This document shows positions 27,901-37,544 of a stretch of 64,000 bases of DNA, piece by piece. The notes below the pieces were generated by a model. The model searched no databases, was not told the DNA's origin, and saw nothing but the letters and a program-made list of their open reading frames with translations. The first letter of the stretch is position 1; each line of letters starts with the position of its first letter. Made by a program: the position numbers and the translations under genes. The stretch comes from Variovorax sp. dw_308 (GTDB taxonomy: Bacteria; Pseudomonadota; Gammaproteobacteria; Burkholderiales; Burkholderiaceae_C): contig NZ_JAATOM010000029.1 of the NCBI RefSeq assembly GCF_019207085.1, positions 1 through 64,000 on the forward strand, written 5' to 3'.

Positions 27901-28170
27901 TCTTACTGTGTTAGTAAATTTGGTCTCGCTGATGTCGTAGGCAACAGGGACACCGGGGCAGGTTACGAGCCAAGAGAGCGCCGATACGCAACCGCAAGCT
28001 CGTGATGGAGGATGGGACGTGGCGCTGCGCCCTCTGGGCTTCCTCGAGGTTTGTAATGCGTGGGTAGGGCAGGCTCCTCGCGAGCGGAGTTTTTTTACCC
28101 CCGACCTCGTCGGGATGCTGCAGGCGCTGAGCCAGCAGGAAGCCGTAGGCGGCGATGCTGAGACTGGCGT
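27901..28170 (-). pseudogene. 3' end of an IS701-like element
   Basis: The stretch starts with a terminal repeat TCTTACTGTGTTAG like the ends of the element at 13718-15618. Its sequence then runs parallel to that element's 3' part, including the GGTAAAAAAACTCCGCTCGC region on the opposite strand. Only the last 270 bases are present, so this is a remnant that truncates the toxin gene. Confidence 0.7.
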
Positions 28171-28486
28171 GGTGTTCTGTCTTCCTTTTTTCGCCAAAGG
28201 CGAGCTATCTCGGTTGGCGTGCCTTCATTCCCTGTGCAGGTACGTGCCTTCCGCTAGATTACGCACCGGAGTGTCTGGAAAGCGGCTTGAAACCTCTTGT
28301 CGTGCTGTGGGGGCGATTCTGGAGCGGCTTTGTTGTACCACGGGTTTCGCGCGCTTCAGAAGAAGTCATCCGGCTTTCGGATGGGTCAGCTCACGTCGTC
28401 GGGCTGCCCGCCCCTGCTGGATTTTGAAAGTGCCGCAAGGCCGGCAGAGGTGGCTCCGGTTGTCTGAACACGCTTTGACCTGAGAT
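28171..28486. other. Unassigned stretch between two IS
   Basis: A 90-codon plus-strand frame (containing SPKASYLGWRAFIPCAG) is open here but matches no family I recognise. It is likely non-coding or a fragment. Confidence 0.3.
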
Positions 28487-28582
28487 AAGTGGATTGGCTG
28501 CTGGTTTGATCTTTCAATCTTCAGGCCCCTGCCAGGCCGCCGGAGGCGCCCCGGTTGAGCCATGTACTCATGGTTCAACCCA

Positions 28583-29413
28583 TCAGGCAGCCTCCTTCAT
28601 CGCCGGCAGCGGGGCGAAGTAGAACTCGTCGGGTGTGCGCTTGTCCAGCGACGAGTGAGGTCGCCGGACATTGTAGAAATCGATGTAGCGCGCGATACCT
28701 GCCTTGGCCTGGGCGACCGAGTCGTAGGCGTGCAGATATACCTCTTCGTATTTCACCGACTTCCAAATTCGTTCGACGAAGATGTTGTCGCGCCATGCCC
28801 CTCGGCCATCCATGCTGATTTGCACGCCACGGGACTTCAACGCGTCGGTGAACTCATCGCTCGTGAACTGGCTGCCCTGATCGGAGTTGAATATCTCGGG
28901 CCTGCCGTACTTGCTGAAGGCCTCCTCGAGCGCCTCAACGCAGAACGATGCATCCATGCTGATGGACACCCGGTGCGAAAGCACCCGCCGGCTTGCCCAG
29001 TCCACGATCGCGCACAGATAGACCCAGCCGCATGCCATCGGGATGTACGTTATGTCGGTTGCCCACACCTGGTTGGCGCGGTCGATCTTCAGCCCACGCA
29101 GCAGGTACGGATAGACCTTATGGGTCGGGTGCCGTTTGCTCGTGTTGGGCTTGCGGTAAAGCGCCTCGATGCCCATGCGCTGCATCAGCGTTGCCACGTG
29201 CCGGCGCCCGACTTTGAAGCCCTCGCGATTGAGCATGTCGCGCAGCATCCGGCTGCCCGCGAAGGGATGCGCCAGATGGATCACGTCGATGCGCTTCATC
29301 AGGCTCTGATCGGCCTGTGAGGCGCCGCGCGGCAGGTAGTACACGTTGCCTCGGCTGATGCCCACCAAGGTGGCCTGGCGGGTGATCGGCAGGGCATGGT
29401 TGCGGTCGATCAT
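28583..29413 (-). CDS. IS3-family transposase OrfB (integrase core)
   Basis: This 276-residue DDE transposase has the HTH_21 region HPFAGSRMLRDMLNREGF and a retroviral-type integrase core. The core holds VWATDITYIP (first Asp), EIFNSDQGSQFTS (second Asp) and NIFVERIWKSVKYEEVY (Glu). It overlaps OrfA by 4 bp; family members are made as an OrfAB fusion by programmed -1 frameshifting. All catalytic residues are present. Confidence 0.95.
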   Translation of the reverse strand: MIDRNHALPITRQATLVGISRGNVYYLPRGASQADQSLMKRIDVIHLAHPFAGSRMLRDMLNREGFKVGRRHVATLMQRMGIEALYRKPNTSKRHPTHKVYPYLLRGLKIDRANQVWATDITYIPMACGWVYLCAIVDWASRRVLSHRVSISMDASFCVEALEEAFSKYGRPEIFNSDQGSQFTSDEFTDALKSRGVQISMDGRGAWRDNIFVERIWKSVKYEEVYLHAYDSVAQAKAGIARYIDFYNVRRPHSSLDKRTPDEFYFAPLPAMKEAA

Positions 29414-29709
29414 CGCTTTGCGCTCAGCATGCCGGCCTTGGTGAGCGCGCCGGATAAAAAATCGTTCTCCAAGGCGAGCTGCCCGATCTTGGCGTGCAGC
29501 TCCTTGAGGTCGATCGCCGGCGGCGCCGACTCTGCACCGAACACGCTGGCGGCGCGTTCAAGCAACTGGGTCTTCCAGTCGACGATCTGGTTGGGGTGCA
29601 CATCGTGCAGCTTGGCCAGCTCCGCCAGCGTCTTCTCGCCCTTGATGGCGTCCAGTGCCACCTTGGCCTTGAAAAGCGGTGAGTGGTTACGGCGTGGTCT
29701 CTTGCTCAT
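29410..29709 (-). CDS. IS3-family transposase OrfA
   Basis: This 99-residue helix-turn-helix protein binds the IS ends. MSKRPRRNHSPLFKAKVALD followed by LAELAKLHDVHPNQIVDWK is the IS3 OrfA HTH, and a leucine-zipper-like stretch (LKELHAKIGQLALENDFL) follows. The start at 29709 is chosen over an upstream codon because the basic N-terminus is conserved. Confidence 0.93.
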   Translation of the reverse strand: MSKRPRRNHSPLFKAKVALDAIKGEKTLAELAKLHDVHPNQIVDWKTQLLERAASVFGAESAPPAIDLKELHAKIGQLALENDFLSGALTKAGMLSAKR

Positions 29710-29771
29710 GGTCTTCCTGCTTTCTCGGGCCTCGGGCCCGGGGTGATATTGCAGTTTGACCACTTATCGTT

Positions 29772-30302
29772 GTGTTCGGATTTCCGGCGCCACCTCTGGC
29801 ATGCCGCTCGAACAACGCCCGTGTGCTGGACCTGGTTCGCATAGCAAAGCCAAGCGTGGTCGTGTTGTCGGCCATCTGGCAGTTCTACAGCGACCCAGGA
29901 CTGACCGCCACAGTGGCAGCGCTCAAGGAAGCCAGCGTCGGGCGGGTCGTCGTCCTTGGGCTCGGCCTGACACGGAAAAAGGCGCCGGCGCGATTCGTCC
30001 TGCAATTGTGGCGAGAAGACCCGCTTCACCGCATGCCGTCCCCACGGCTCGACTACGGCAGGTTCGGCGTCTTCGAAGGCGCTGAGTTCCATGAGCTCTG
30101 GAGAAAGCGCGAAGCGATCGAAAATGCCATGCGCAAGAGCGCGCAGCACGCGGGCGCTCAATTTGTCTCGTTGCTTCAATTCCTCTGCAAACAGAATGAC
30201 TGCCTGATGCGCGCTTCAAGCGAAAGTGGCGAATCTTTCTACATTGATACCGGCAGGATTCGCTTGCCCTTCGCCATCGTGCGCATCGCGCTCATCGAGT
30301 AG
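29772..30302 (+). pseudogene. SGNH-domain protein, 3' part, cut by IS3
   Basis: The open frame begins exactly at the IS3 end and reads KPSVVVLSAIWQFYSD, then AALKEASVGRVVVLG and GAQFVSLLQFLCKQNDCLM. It ends in a stretch resembling the ESLYYDTGHLS region near the catalytic His of SGNH domains fused to acyltransferase-3 proteins, but here it reads ESFYIDTGRIRL with no Asp-x-x-His. The membrane acyltransferase part is not present. Such proteins acetylate O-antigen. This copy is truncated and probably inactive. It is convergent with the glycosyltransferase at 30316. Confidence 0.55.
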
Positions 30303-30315
30303 ACGCGTTGAGCGC

Positions 30316-31509
30316 TCAACCGATCAGATCCATCAATCGGAGGGCCAGCGCGAAGTCCTCTTCGACCACTTGGAAGCGCTGCTCGATGTCGGCCTCGCCG
30401 GTCGCAGCGAGCACGTAGCCGATGCGCTGCAGTTTGACCTCGCAAAGTCCCGATTGGAGAAAGCCCGGGTGGATCGTGGTCGCTCGCAGGCCGCACACAG
30501 TGATGCCTTCTGCCGAGAAGATGCTGCCGTGCAGAGCCGATCCGTACTCACCGACGATTTGGCGGGCTTGCTGGAAGAGGGCGATCTGGTCGAGGAGGGG
30601 ATGCTGTTCCGGGCAGATGACCTTGAAACCGGCTTCGGCAGCTTGCTGCTCGATCGCATCGCGGTTGAGAAGGAGCCTGCCGTCGCTGCCCGCAGCGCGG
30701 CGCGATAGGAAGAGCCGCTCGAATCCCGCGGGCGGTGTCGGAATGTCGTTCCTTGCTGCGATGCGTTCCACCAGGAATCGCAGGGCTTGCGCCATGTCCG
30801 GGTGCACCCGGCTCGAATAGCGGTACATGGTCGGAAGCAGGAGTTGACGCGCCAATACGGTTTCCTGGTAGGGATGAAAGCGCACCAAGCGGCGTGGCTC
30901 GATCCCGAGCAGTGCCAGGAGTGCTTCGACGAAGGGGGGCACTGTGGACGGCAGCAGGTACTGCATGTCTTCGATGCGAAAGCCAGCTTTGTGCAGGATG
31001 TGCAACCGCGGCAGAAAGTCGATGAGCCAATGACCCCAGATCTGATGCCCAGGGCCGGCGAGTAGAACCAGTGGCGCCTCCACGACACGGCTGGGTATTC
31101 GTGTCGCGGTGAGCTCGCCGTAAAGCGCGCACTGGCTGACGGCGTCTGGGGAGACATTGGTCTGCGGCGACACAAGGAAATGTCCATCTCGCGACACTAG
31201 GCTGTGAGAGGAAACCTCGACATCGTCCAAGTGATAAAGCCCGACCGAAGGTATATGGTGCTCGCCGTGATAGAAGCGCGCCAGGCTCGGTGAAATGCCG
31301 CCGAGCACGAACGCCGGCGCTGGCGGGCACGAAGCTACAGCGGGGCTCAGCTCCAGATACTCTGCAGGAAAGTGGTCCGGCGTAAGTGGCGCAAAGCGCG
31401 TCTGTGCCACGCTGGGCGTCTCCGGCGGTGCGGCGCGCTCGATGCTGTGGGTCTGTGCAGGCCTTTTCCAGGGGGCTCTGCGCCAGGCGTCGCGCAGCCG
31501 CTGAATCAT
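30316..31509 (-). CDS. Glycosyltransferase family 61 protein
   Basis: This 397-residue protein has the DUF563/GT61 pattern. The segment LVLLAGPGHQIWGHWLIDFL PRLHILHKAG contains the family GHWL-D motif, and VGEYGSALHGSIFSAEG is the conserved C-terminal acceptor loop. FERLFLSRRA lies between them. Members add sugars during surface-polysaccharide synthesis. The start at 31509 overlaps the stop of the upstream methyltransferase (TCAT junction on the plus strand), so the two are coupled. A longer frame running into the methyltransferase is a shadow. Confidence 0.85.
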   Translation of the reverse strand: MIQRLRDAWRRAPWKRPAQTHSIERAAPPETPSVAQTRFAPLTPDHFPAEYLELSPAVASCPPAPAFVLGGISPSLARFYHGEHHIPSVGLYHLDDVEVSSHSLVSRDGHFLVSPQTNVSPDAVSQCALYGELTATRIPSRVVEAPLVLLAGPGHQIWGHWLIDFLPRLHILHKAGFRIEDMQYLLPSTVPPFVEALLALLGIEPRRLVRFHPYQETVLARQLLLPTMYRYSSRVHPDMAQALRFLVERIAARNDIPTPPAGFERLFLSRRAAGSDGRLLLNRDAIEQQAAEAGFKVICPEQHPLLDQIALFQQARQIVGEYGSALHGSIFSAEGITVCGLRATTIHPGFLQSGLCEVKLQRIGYVLAATGEADIEQRFQVVEEDFALALRLMDLIG

Positions 31510-32255
31510 CCGTTTGCCTTGACGAAGGACGCCAGAATATTGTCTTGCCGTGCGATGGTTTGCAGCGCCGGCAGCGCCGGCAGCGCCTCCAGGGCGTCCT
31601 TCAATGTTGCCAACGATGGGTCGAATTCCGCCTCCCAGCTGTCGGACACTTCCAGCCCCAGCATCCGAAGACCCGCCATCCGGGCGACGCGCACCAGATC
31701 CTCCGGAGAATATTCGCGAACGTGGGCGGGATCCATCAGCAACAGCTGACCATGGAGCCACTTGTGCAGAGTGATGTACGAGTTGGCATTGGGCGTGGTC
31801 AACACGACGCAGCCGCTGGGGCGAACCACCCGCGCGAGTTCGGAAAGCAACTGCAACGCACCCGAGTAGTTGAAGGCCTCGAGGTCGCCAATGGCGGAAC
31901 TCTCCTTGTCCTTGATGTGTTCGATGGTCTCCGTGCACAACACGAGATCGAAGTCATCGGAGGGCAACGGCAAGGGCTCGCGCAGGTCCGTCTTGGTCTC
32001 GAAGGCTTGCCATGGCGCTGTGGTTTGCAGGTAGGCGGCGACCGGTCCAATGCCGCCGATGTCGAGCACCTGGCCGCCGGGCGCGAGGCCCTGGCGCACG
32101 ACAAATGCCCAAGTCTGGAGGAAACGTTGTCGATGCAAGCGGAAATAGTCGGCCTTCGCCAGCCACTCGCTGTCATAGTATGCGACGAAGGCGTCGTCCG
32201 GTGGGTTCGCCGTCATAGTGATCGTGATGGGTCTCGCTGAAGGAAGGGTTGTCAT
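31506..32255 (-). CDS. Class I SAM-dependent methyltransferase
   Basis: This protein of about 249 residues has VLDIGGIGPVAAYL (SAM motif I), DFDLVLCTETIEHIKD (motif II/III) and VVRPSGCVVLTTPNANSYIT (post motif). Such enzymes cap or decorate glycans, but the substrate is unknown. A second ATG 13 codons in (32216) could be the true start. It sits between GT61 and the giant glycosyltransferase gene in a co-directional block. Confidence 0.87.
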   Translation of the reverse strand: MTTLPSARPITITMTANPPDDAFVAYYDSEWLAKADYFRLHRQRFLQTWAFVVRQGLAPGGQVLDIGGIGPVAAYLQTTAPWQAFETKTDLREPLPLPSDDFDLVLCTETIEHIKDKESSAIGDLEAFNYSGALQLLSELARVVRPSGCVVLTTPNANSYITLHKWLHGQLLLMDPAHVREYSPEDLVRVARMAGLRMLGLEVSDSWEAEFDPSLATLKDALEALPALPALQTIARQDNILASFVKANG

Positions 32256-32301
32256 GGCCTCGAGCCACGCACCGGTGTTGGGACGCGCCGAAGACGCGTG
32301 G

Positions 32302-35300
32302 TCAGTCGCGCACGGCGATGATCGAGACGAAATCCGAGACGATTCGACCTTCGGCCATCAAACGATCCTCAAGTTGGAAAAAGCGTTCCATATGGGCCGC
32401 ATCCGTGGGATTGTTGGCGTCGAAATTGTGCGCGATGCCGCTCAATCCGATGCTCAACAGCCCACCGCCGAGCTCGCGGAGTTCTTGGATGCGGAAGTGG
32501 CGTCGCACGGCATCGACGATAACGGACGAGCAGACCGCTTCGGACGGATCGACCGCCACGACCTCCTCGACCGTCGGTCGGCGCAGGTGCCCACGCTCGA
32601 CGCCGGAGGGCAGCTGGCGATAACGTGCGGGAAGCGAGTCCAGGAATTCATTCATGCCTTCGACCTGCGCGTCGGGCCATTGGAATCGATCGGCACCGAC
32701 ATACTCTTGCAGATGAAAGACGCCACCGGGGCGCAGCGCGCGACGCACCGAAGAAAACAACCGATCGAGGCCGGCGATGTGGTGGACCGAGTGGCTGGCG
32801 AACACCATGTCGTAGCCTACTTCGGGCAGATCCTCACGTTCGAGGTCCGCGACTTGGTATCGAAGACCGGACAGGCCGAGTTCGGACGCCAACCGGCGCG
32901 CTTCGATGATCGCACCCTCAGCAAGATCGAAACCATCGATGGAATTCGCGATGCCCAGCTTCGCCAGCCCTCTTTCTAGGGCCCCAAACCCGCAACCGAG
33001 TGATGCGACATGCTGCACCGGAAAACGCCAGCCGGCCGATTCAAGCACATCCATCAGGTGGTCGTAGTCGTTGCGCGCGGCATCTCCCGAAGCCTTGACG
33101 TTGAGTCGCGCCGCCACCATCGGATGCGCCATCCAGAAAAGGCCATCGGACTGCGCGCGTTGTTCAGGCGGCACGCTCCATGTGGCGACGGTTTGCTCCT
33201 TGCTGGGGTCGGGTGGCGGGGAGGCGCTTTGTGCGAGGTCGAGTTGGTCCTGGCCGTGTTCCATCTTCAGGAGACCGTTGATCGTGGCTTGGAAGCGGCG
33301 CGGGTCGCATTCCTGCGCAACGCGCGCCAGGGCGGCTTGGCGAAGCCGATCCCATTTGCCAGAATTCGTGTAGACACCGGCGCACGCTTCCGCAAAGCCC
33401 TCGCGCGTGTCGGCGCAGAGCAGTTCGATGCCGTGGCGCCAGTCCACTTGCCTTGCGATGAGCAAGCTCGACACAACGGGCAATCCCTTGCTGGCCGCCT
33501 CGTGGACCTTGTGAGCGATCCCTGCGGCGAAGCGGGTGGGGGCGACAAAGGCGCGTGCGCTGGCGTAAGCCTCATCGAGGTCGCCCACGCGGCCGTGGAA
33601 ACGCACGCGTGGGCTCTCTAGCTGTGCGCGCAGCCGCGGGGCACAACTGCCCACCACACGCAACTGGTAATCAGTGCCGATCAGTCGATCGAGCTCGGGC
33701 ATCACCTGCTGCACGAACCAGCGGATCGAATCGGCGTTCGGCGAATCGTCTTCTTCGAGTCGTCCGACGAAAAGGAAATCGCGCCTGCTTGCGAAATCCC
33801 CCCCCAGGGCATTGGGGGCGAGCGCGTGCCCGAGAACCCGGACATCGGCGCAGCCCTCGTTTCGAAAGCTCTGTGCCTCGGCTTCGCTGACAGCTAGCAC
33901 GATGGAGGCGCTGCGCGCCAGACGCATCTCCGTCTCCAAGCTCATCGATGTCGGGTGGGGTGGCGAGGCGTGGGCACCCTGGAGCGCCTGGCGCGCACTT
34001 TCGCGTGCCGCAAAGATCGCCTCGGCATCGTAGATCACCTGCGTCGACGCCAACAACGCGGGGACCTCGCGACAGCAGTCGCGGAAGGTGATCATGTTGT
34101 GCGGTCGGCTCACGAGCACGGTGCTGTAGTAACCCACCCGGCTGCAAAGAAATTCCGTCAGGCTCGGCCGGTCCTTGCCTGCAATGAATTCCACTTCCGG
34201 CGGCAGATCGCGCCAGACGGTCGTGACGTCGAAGTCCGGGAAGTTAGTCGGGAAATGGGTGATAAACGCGCCGGCACCGTGCAGTCCATGAAGCAGCCGG
34301 CAGGCCCGGGGATTTCCCCCGCCCAGGCTCGGGATGGGAATCCGGTCGTCGATGACCAGCACGCGCTCGCCGGCATGAGGGCGCATGCGTGACAGCAGCA
34401 TGCTCTCGCCATGCGGCCAATGCTGCTGGGACAGGGCAACCGCGTGCCGCTGCGCAAACAGGGCCCGATGATCTTGCATGAGGCTCGTGGCGGCCTCGGT
34501 CGAAGTCGCGCTGCCGAACTCAAAGTGGAGGATCTCGGCCATCGGCTCATAGACGATGCGATGGCCTGCCGCGCGCAGGCGCATGCACAGGTCGGTGTCT
34601 TCGTAGTACGCGGGCGCAAAGGCAGGATCGAACCCGTCAAGTGCCTCGAAGAGTTCGCGCCGGACCATCAGGAATGCGCCCGAGCAGTAGTCGACGTCGC
34701 GCCTGAAGGCAAATGCCGGATCCGCCGGATTTTCGCCGCGACCATAGCCCAGGCAGCTTCCGTCGCGCCAGATGATGGAGCCTGCTTCCTGCAGCGTGCC
34801 GTCCAGCAGCACGATCTTGGCGCCGATGGCGCCGATGTCGGCCTGCGACTCCAGCAGGCGGCACGCCGCCGACAGCGCGCCTGGTCGCACCAACGCGTCG
34901 TTGTTCAGAAACAGGAGCTGCTTGCCCTTCGCCTCGCGAGCGCCCCGGTTCGCGCCGCGCAGGAAGTGCAGGTTCTCGCTCTCGAAAACAAGTCGGCAAC
35001 CGTCGACCTTTTTCATCATTGCCGGTGTGCGATCGCTGGATGCGTTGTCGACGACGATGATCTCGACGTCGATATCACAGCAGTCGCGCAGAGCCTCCAG
35101 GCAGCGGAGCGTCAGGGCGGCTTGGTTGTGCAGCACCAGAACGATCGAGACTGCCGGTCGTGCGCTGGCGGGCAGCCTAAGTCTGTCGTTGCTGGCGAGA
35201 AACCGGTCCAGACCCACTTCGCTTTGTTCCCGAAAATCCTGCTTGATCTGAAGGCTGCCGATCTTGGGGTTCGTCGGGCTGGATGCTGCAGCGGATGCCA

Positions 35301-37110
35301 GGGGATTCGCAAAGGGACGGCCCTGCTTGCGGCCGAAGACTTCGTAGTGATACAGCGCGTTGATGTCGAGCCGCGCCACATCCTCGTTTTGTCTCAGGTA
35401 CTCGCTTGTCGAGAACCAGGGGCTTGGGTCCCGTCCTTCAGCGCCGCCGAATGCAGCGAAATGATAGGCAGCGTCCAAACCGGATCTGGCGACGTCGGAA
35501 TAGTGCGACGCATACCAGCGCGCGTCGAACAGGATGGATTGACGCACGATGCGCGCGACAGGATCATGTGTCGCGCGCCAGCGGCGCAGGGCGGGTTTGA
35601 GCCAGTTGAGCAAAGCGGGGTATTGCTTTGGTGTCGGCGTGCGGCGTGGCGACGGATAGCCTGGCAACGCATCCCCGACGGTGCGTGGGCCGATGATTTC
35701 TTCATGCCGCTGCAGAAGGCTGGCCATCATCTGGCCGATCGACGCGGCGGATTCGCGCGCCTGATGTTGCAGCCGATCACACGCGGCCTTCAGTTCGCTT
35801 CGTTCGCCCAGCGCGCTTTCAAGTCGCTGCAATGCCGAACTCTCGCGTTGCCTAGCGTCGCGCTGCTGCCGATCCAGCGCGTCGTGTTGCAGTTGCATGG
35901 TACGCGCTTGTTCGACAAGGTGATCGCGCTCCTTTCGCAGAGCCCCCTGCTCGGCCCGATGCGCGCCTTCGAGGTCGGTCGAACGCGCCGTGGCCTCGCG
36001 AAGCTGCTTGGACAGCATGTCGCGTTCGGTTTGAAGCGCCTGTTTTTGGGCTAGGTGGGAGCCTTGCATCTCACCTTGACGCGCAATCAGCGCATCCCGC
36101 TCAGTCAGCACGTTGTTGAGTCTGTTTTTCAGCGCTGTCGCTTCGCCCTGCGCCATGTCTCGCTGACGGCCGAGCTCGCCCAACTGTTGTTGCGTGGCAG
36201 CGAACATTTCGGCTGATTGGCGCGGCAGGCCCGCGCTCTGCTGCTGGAACGACGCACGTGCCTCGTCTTCGCGGGCAAGTGCGCTCCAGGTGCCCCCAAG
36301 CTGCGCGAAGCGCTCCCGAATCGCGTAGATCGACGCGCCATCTGCACTGCACAGTCGAGCTACCGCGGCAGGCGTTCCTGGACCATGAGCGATCACCCCC
36401 AGCCCATGACCATGCAGGAACTCGAATGTCGCGAACTTGTCTTGGAATTCCTTGAATAGTCGGTGGACGCCAAAACCGTCGCGACGTACGTTCGTATCGT
36501 GCAGAAGCAGCACGGACTTCGCAGACAATTTCGGCTTCCAGACCTCATAGTCGTGGCGGACAGCCTCGTAGCTGTGATAGCCGTCGATGTGCAACAGGTC
36601 GATGGACCCATCGGCAAACTGTTCAACCGCCTGATCAAAGTCGCACCGGATCAGCTCGGAAAATGTCCCGTAGCGCACCTCGTTGAACTGGACCACCTCT
36701 TCATAGACACTGTCGCCCACCTCGCCGGCGTGCGGGTCGCCTTGCCAGTGATCGATGGCATAGCAGCGCGTCGGCAACGCCCCATGTACGACCCCCTCGC
36801 AAAATGCGCTGTAGGACACGCCATGGTGGGTCCCCAATTCCACCAGCAGGCAAGGCTCGCAGGCGGGGACGATCCAGGAGGCGAAGGGCACGTGCGCCCA
36901 CCACCCGCTGCGCTTGCCGATGCGCTGCGGCCGCCTGAACATGCCCGCCAAGGCAGGCGAAATGATCTCGTCCAATGAGGTGGATGCCCGCGCTGAATTG
37001 GAAGCGGCCGAATTCGACGGCGCCGCGGCCGCAAGTCGCGCAGTCCGGTAGTGAACGAGGTCGCTGCCGGCAACCAGATCGTCGTCCTCAGATTCTCGTG
37101 CCTTGGCCAT
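32302..37110 (-). CDS. Giant bifunctional methyltransferase-glycosyltransferase (1602 aa)
   Basis: One unbroken frame encodes several domains in order. Residues about 85-245 form a SAM methyltransferase/cephalosporin-hydroxylase-like domain (LLVELGTHHGVSYSAF, DLLHIDGYHSYEAV, SVLLLHDTNV). A long coiled coil runs about 285-470. Two tandem 50-residue FD-RWY--HYSDVA type repeats lie at about 528-600. A GT2 glycosyltransferase lies at about 652-890 (VSIVLVLHNQAALTL, LFLNNDALV, YYEDTDLCMRL), and a GT4-like domain at about 915-1280 (FLFVGRLEEDDSPNADSIRW). A second SAM methyltransferase begins near 1365 (ASLGCGFGALERG). Such proteins extend and cap polysaccharide chains, with the coiled coil as a possible length ruler. 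The capping role is inferred from layout alone. Confidence 0.9.
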   Translation of the reverse strand: MAKARESEDDDLVAGSDLVHYRTARLAAAAPSNSAASNSARASTSLDEIISPALAGMFRRPQRIGKRSGWWAHVPFASWIVPACEPCLLVELGTHHGVSYSAFCEGVVHGALPTRCYAIDHWQGDPHAGEVGDSVYEEVVQFNEVRYGTFSELIRCDFDQAVEQFADGSIDLLHIDGYHSYEAVRHDYEVWKPKLSAKSVLLLHDTNVRRDGFGVHRLFKEFQDKFATFEFLHGHGLGVIAHGPGTPAAVARLCSADGASIYAIRERFAQLGGTWSALAREDEARASFQQQSAGLPRQSAEMFAATQQQLGELGRQRDMAQGEATALKNRLNNVLTERDALIARQGEMQGSHLAQKQALQTERDMLSKQLREATARSTDLEGAHRAEQGALRKERDHLVEQARTMQLQHDALDRQQRDARQRESSALQRLESALGERSELKAACDRLQHQARESAASIGQMMASLLQRHEEIIGPRTVGDALPGYPSPRRTPTPKQYPALLNWLKPALRRWRATHDPVARIVRQSILFDARWYASHYSDVARSGLDAAYHFAAFGGAEGRDPSPWFSTSEYLRQNEDVARLDINALYHYEVFGRKQGRPFANPLASAAASSPTNPKIGSLQIKQDFREQSEVGLDRFLASNDRLRLPASARPAVSIVLVLHNQAALTLRCLEALRDCCDIDVEIIVVDNASSDRTPAMMKKVDGCRLVFESENLHFLRGANRGAREAKGKQLLFLNNDALVRPGALSAACRLLESQADIGAIGAKIVLLDGTLQEAGSIIWRDGSCLGYGRGENPADPAFAFRRDVDYCSGAFLMVRRELFEALDGFDPAFAPAYYEDTDLCMRLRAAGHRIVYEPMAEILHFEFGSATSTEAATSLMQDHRALFAQRHAVALSQQHWPHGESMLLSRMRPHAGERVLVIDDRIPIPSLGGGNPRACRLLHGLHGAGAFITHFPTNFPDFDVTTVWRDLPPEVEFIAGKDRPSLTEFLCSRVGYYSTVLVSRPHNMITFRDCCREVPALLASTQVIYDAEAIFAARESARQALQGAHASPPHPTSMSLETEMRLARSASIVLAVSEAEAQSFRNEGCADVRVLGHALAPNALGGDFASRRDFLFVGRLEEDDSPNADSIRWFVQQVMPELDRLIGTDYQLRVVGSCAPRLRAQLESPRVRFHGRVGDLDEAYASARAFVAPTRFAAGIAHKVHEAASKGLPVVSSLLIARQVDWRHGIELLCADTREGFAEACAGVYTNSGKWDRLRQAALARVAQECDPRRFQATINGLLKMEHGQDQLDLAQSASPPPDPSKEQTVATWSVPPEQRAQSDGLFWMAHPMVAARLNVKASGDAARNDYDHLMDVLESAGWRFPVQHVASLGCGFGALERGLAKLGIANSIDGFDLAEGAIIEARRLASELGLSGLRYQVADLEREDLPEVGYDMVFASHSVHHIAGLDRLFSSVRRALRPGGVFHLQEYVGADRFQWPDAQVEGMNEFLDSLPARYRQLPSGVERGHLRRPTVEEVVAVDPSEAVCSSVIVDAVRRHFRIQELRELGGGLLSIGLSGIAHNFDANNPTDAAHMERFFQLEDRLMAEGRIVSDFVSIIAVRD

Positions 37111-37544
37111 TTCAACTCACCCCATCTCGGAAACTACTCGATGTGCAGGGGTCGTGCCGACCACAAGCGCGTAATCGGCATTGCAGCGCACTATCCTTGT
37201 CTTGGCAAGGCCAATGGACCGGCATTGCGGGGTGCTGTGGACTGCATTGCCGCAAGCAAGCACCAAGCAACCATGTTGTGAGGTTTGCCGGCGTGACGCT
37301 TTTCTATTTCACGTGGTTCTGTGCCGGCGAAGGACACGCGATCACTGACCTCGGACGTCAAGAGTCAGCCGTTGGGCACTCAACCACGCGTCGCCGAGCC
37401 GCGCGCCACGCCACTTTGGCTTCGAACTTATGAAGCAGTCACCGGGTATCGAAGTCGGTGCACGTGCCGCACAAAGGGGTTCTCGGGGCGCGCTGACCGA
37501 TACCATGGGCGGGCAGGTGCAATTGATGCTGGCCACGTTGTTAC
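37111..37544. other. Upstream region of the polysaccharide block
   Basis: Four hundred bases with no supported gene lie between the giant gene's start and the IS630 remnant. The promoter for the minus-strand polysaccharide genes is expected here. I could not pick a convincing -35/-10 pair. Confidence 0.35.

Larger units (their letters stand above)
28487..29772 (-). mobile_element. Intact IS3-family insertion sequence
   Basis: Two overlapping minus-strand frames encode OrfA and OrfB. Related ends are visible: GAGATAAGTGGATTGGCTGC at the left and, reverse-complemented, ACGATAAGTGGTCAAACTGC at the right. The length of about 1.28 kb is normal. No frameshift is seen apart from the usual OrfA/OrfB overlap, so it may be active. 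It interrupts a gene whose 3' part continues at 29772. Confidence 0.82.

Noticed and set aside
34411..36054. 547-codon plus-strand frame opposite the giant glycosyltransferase
   Set aside because: It is an antisense shadow inside a continuous 1602-codon gene with clear domains.
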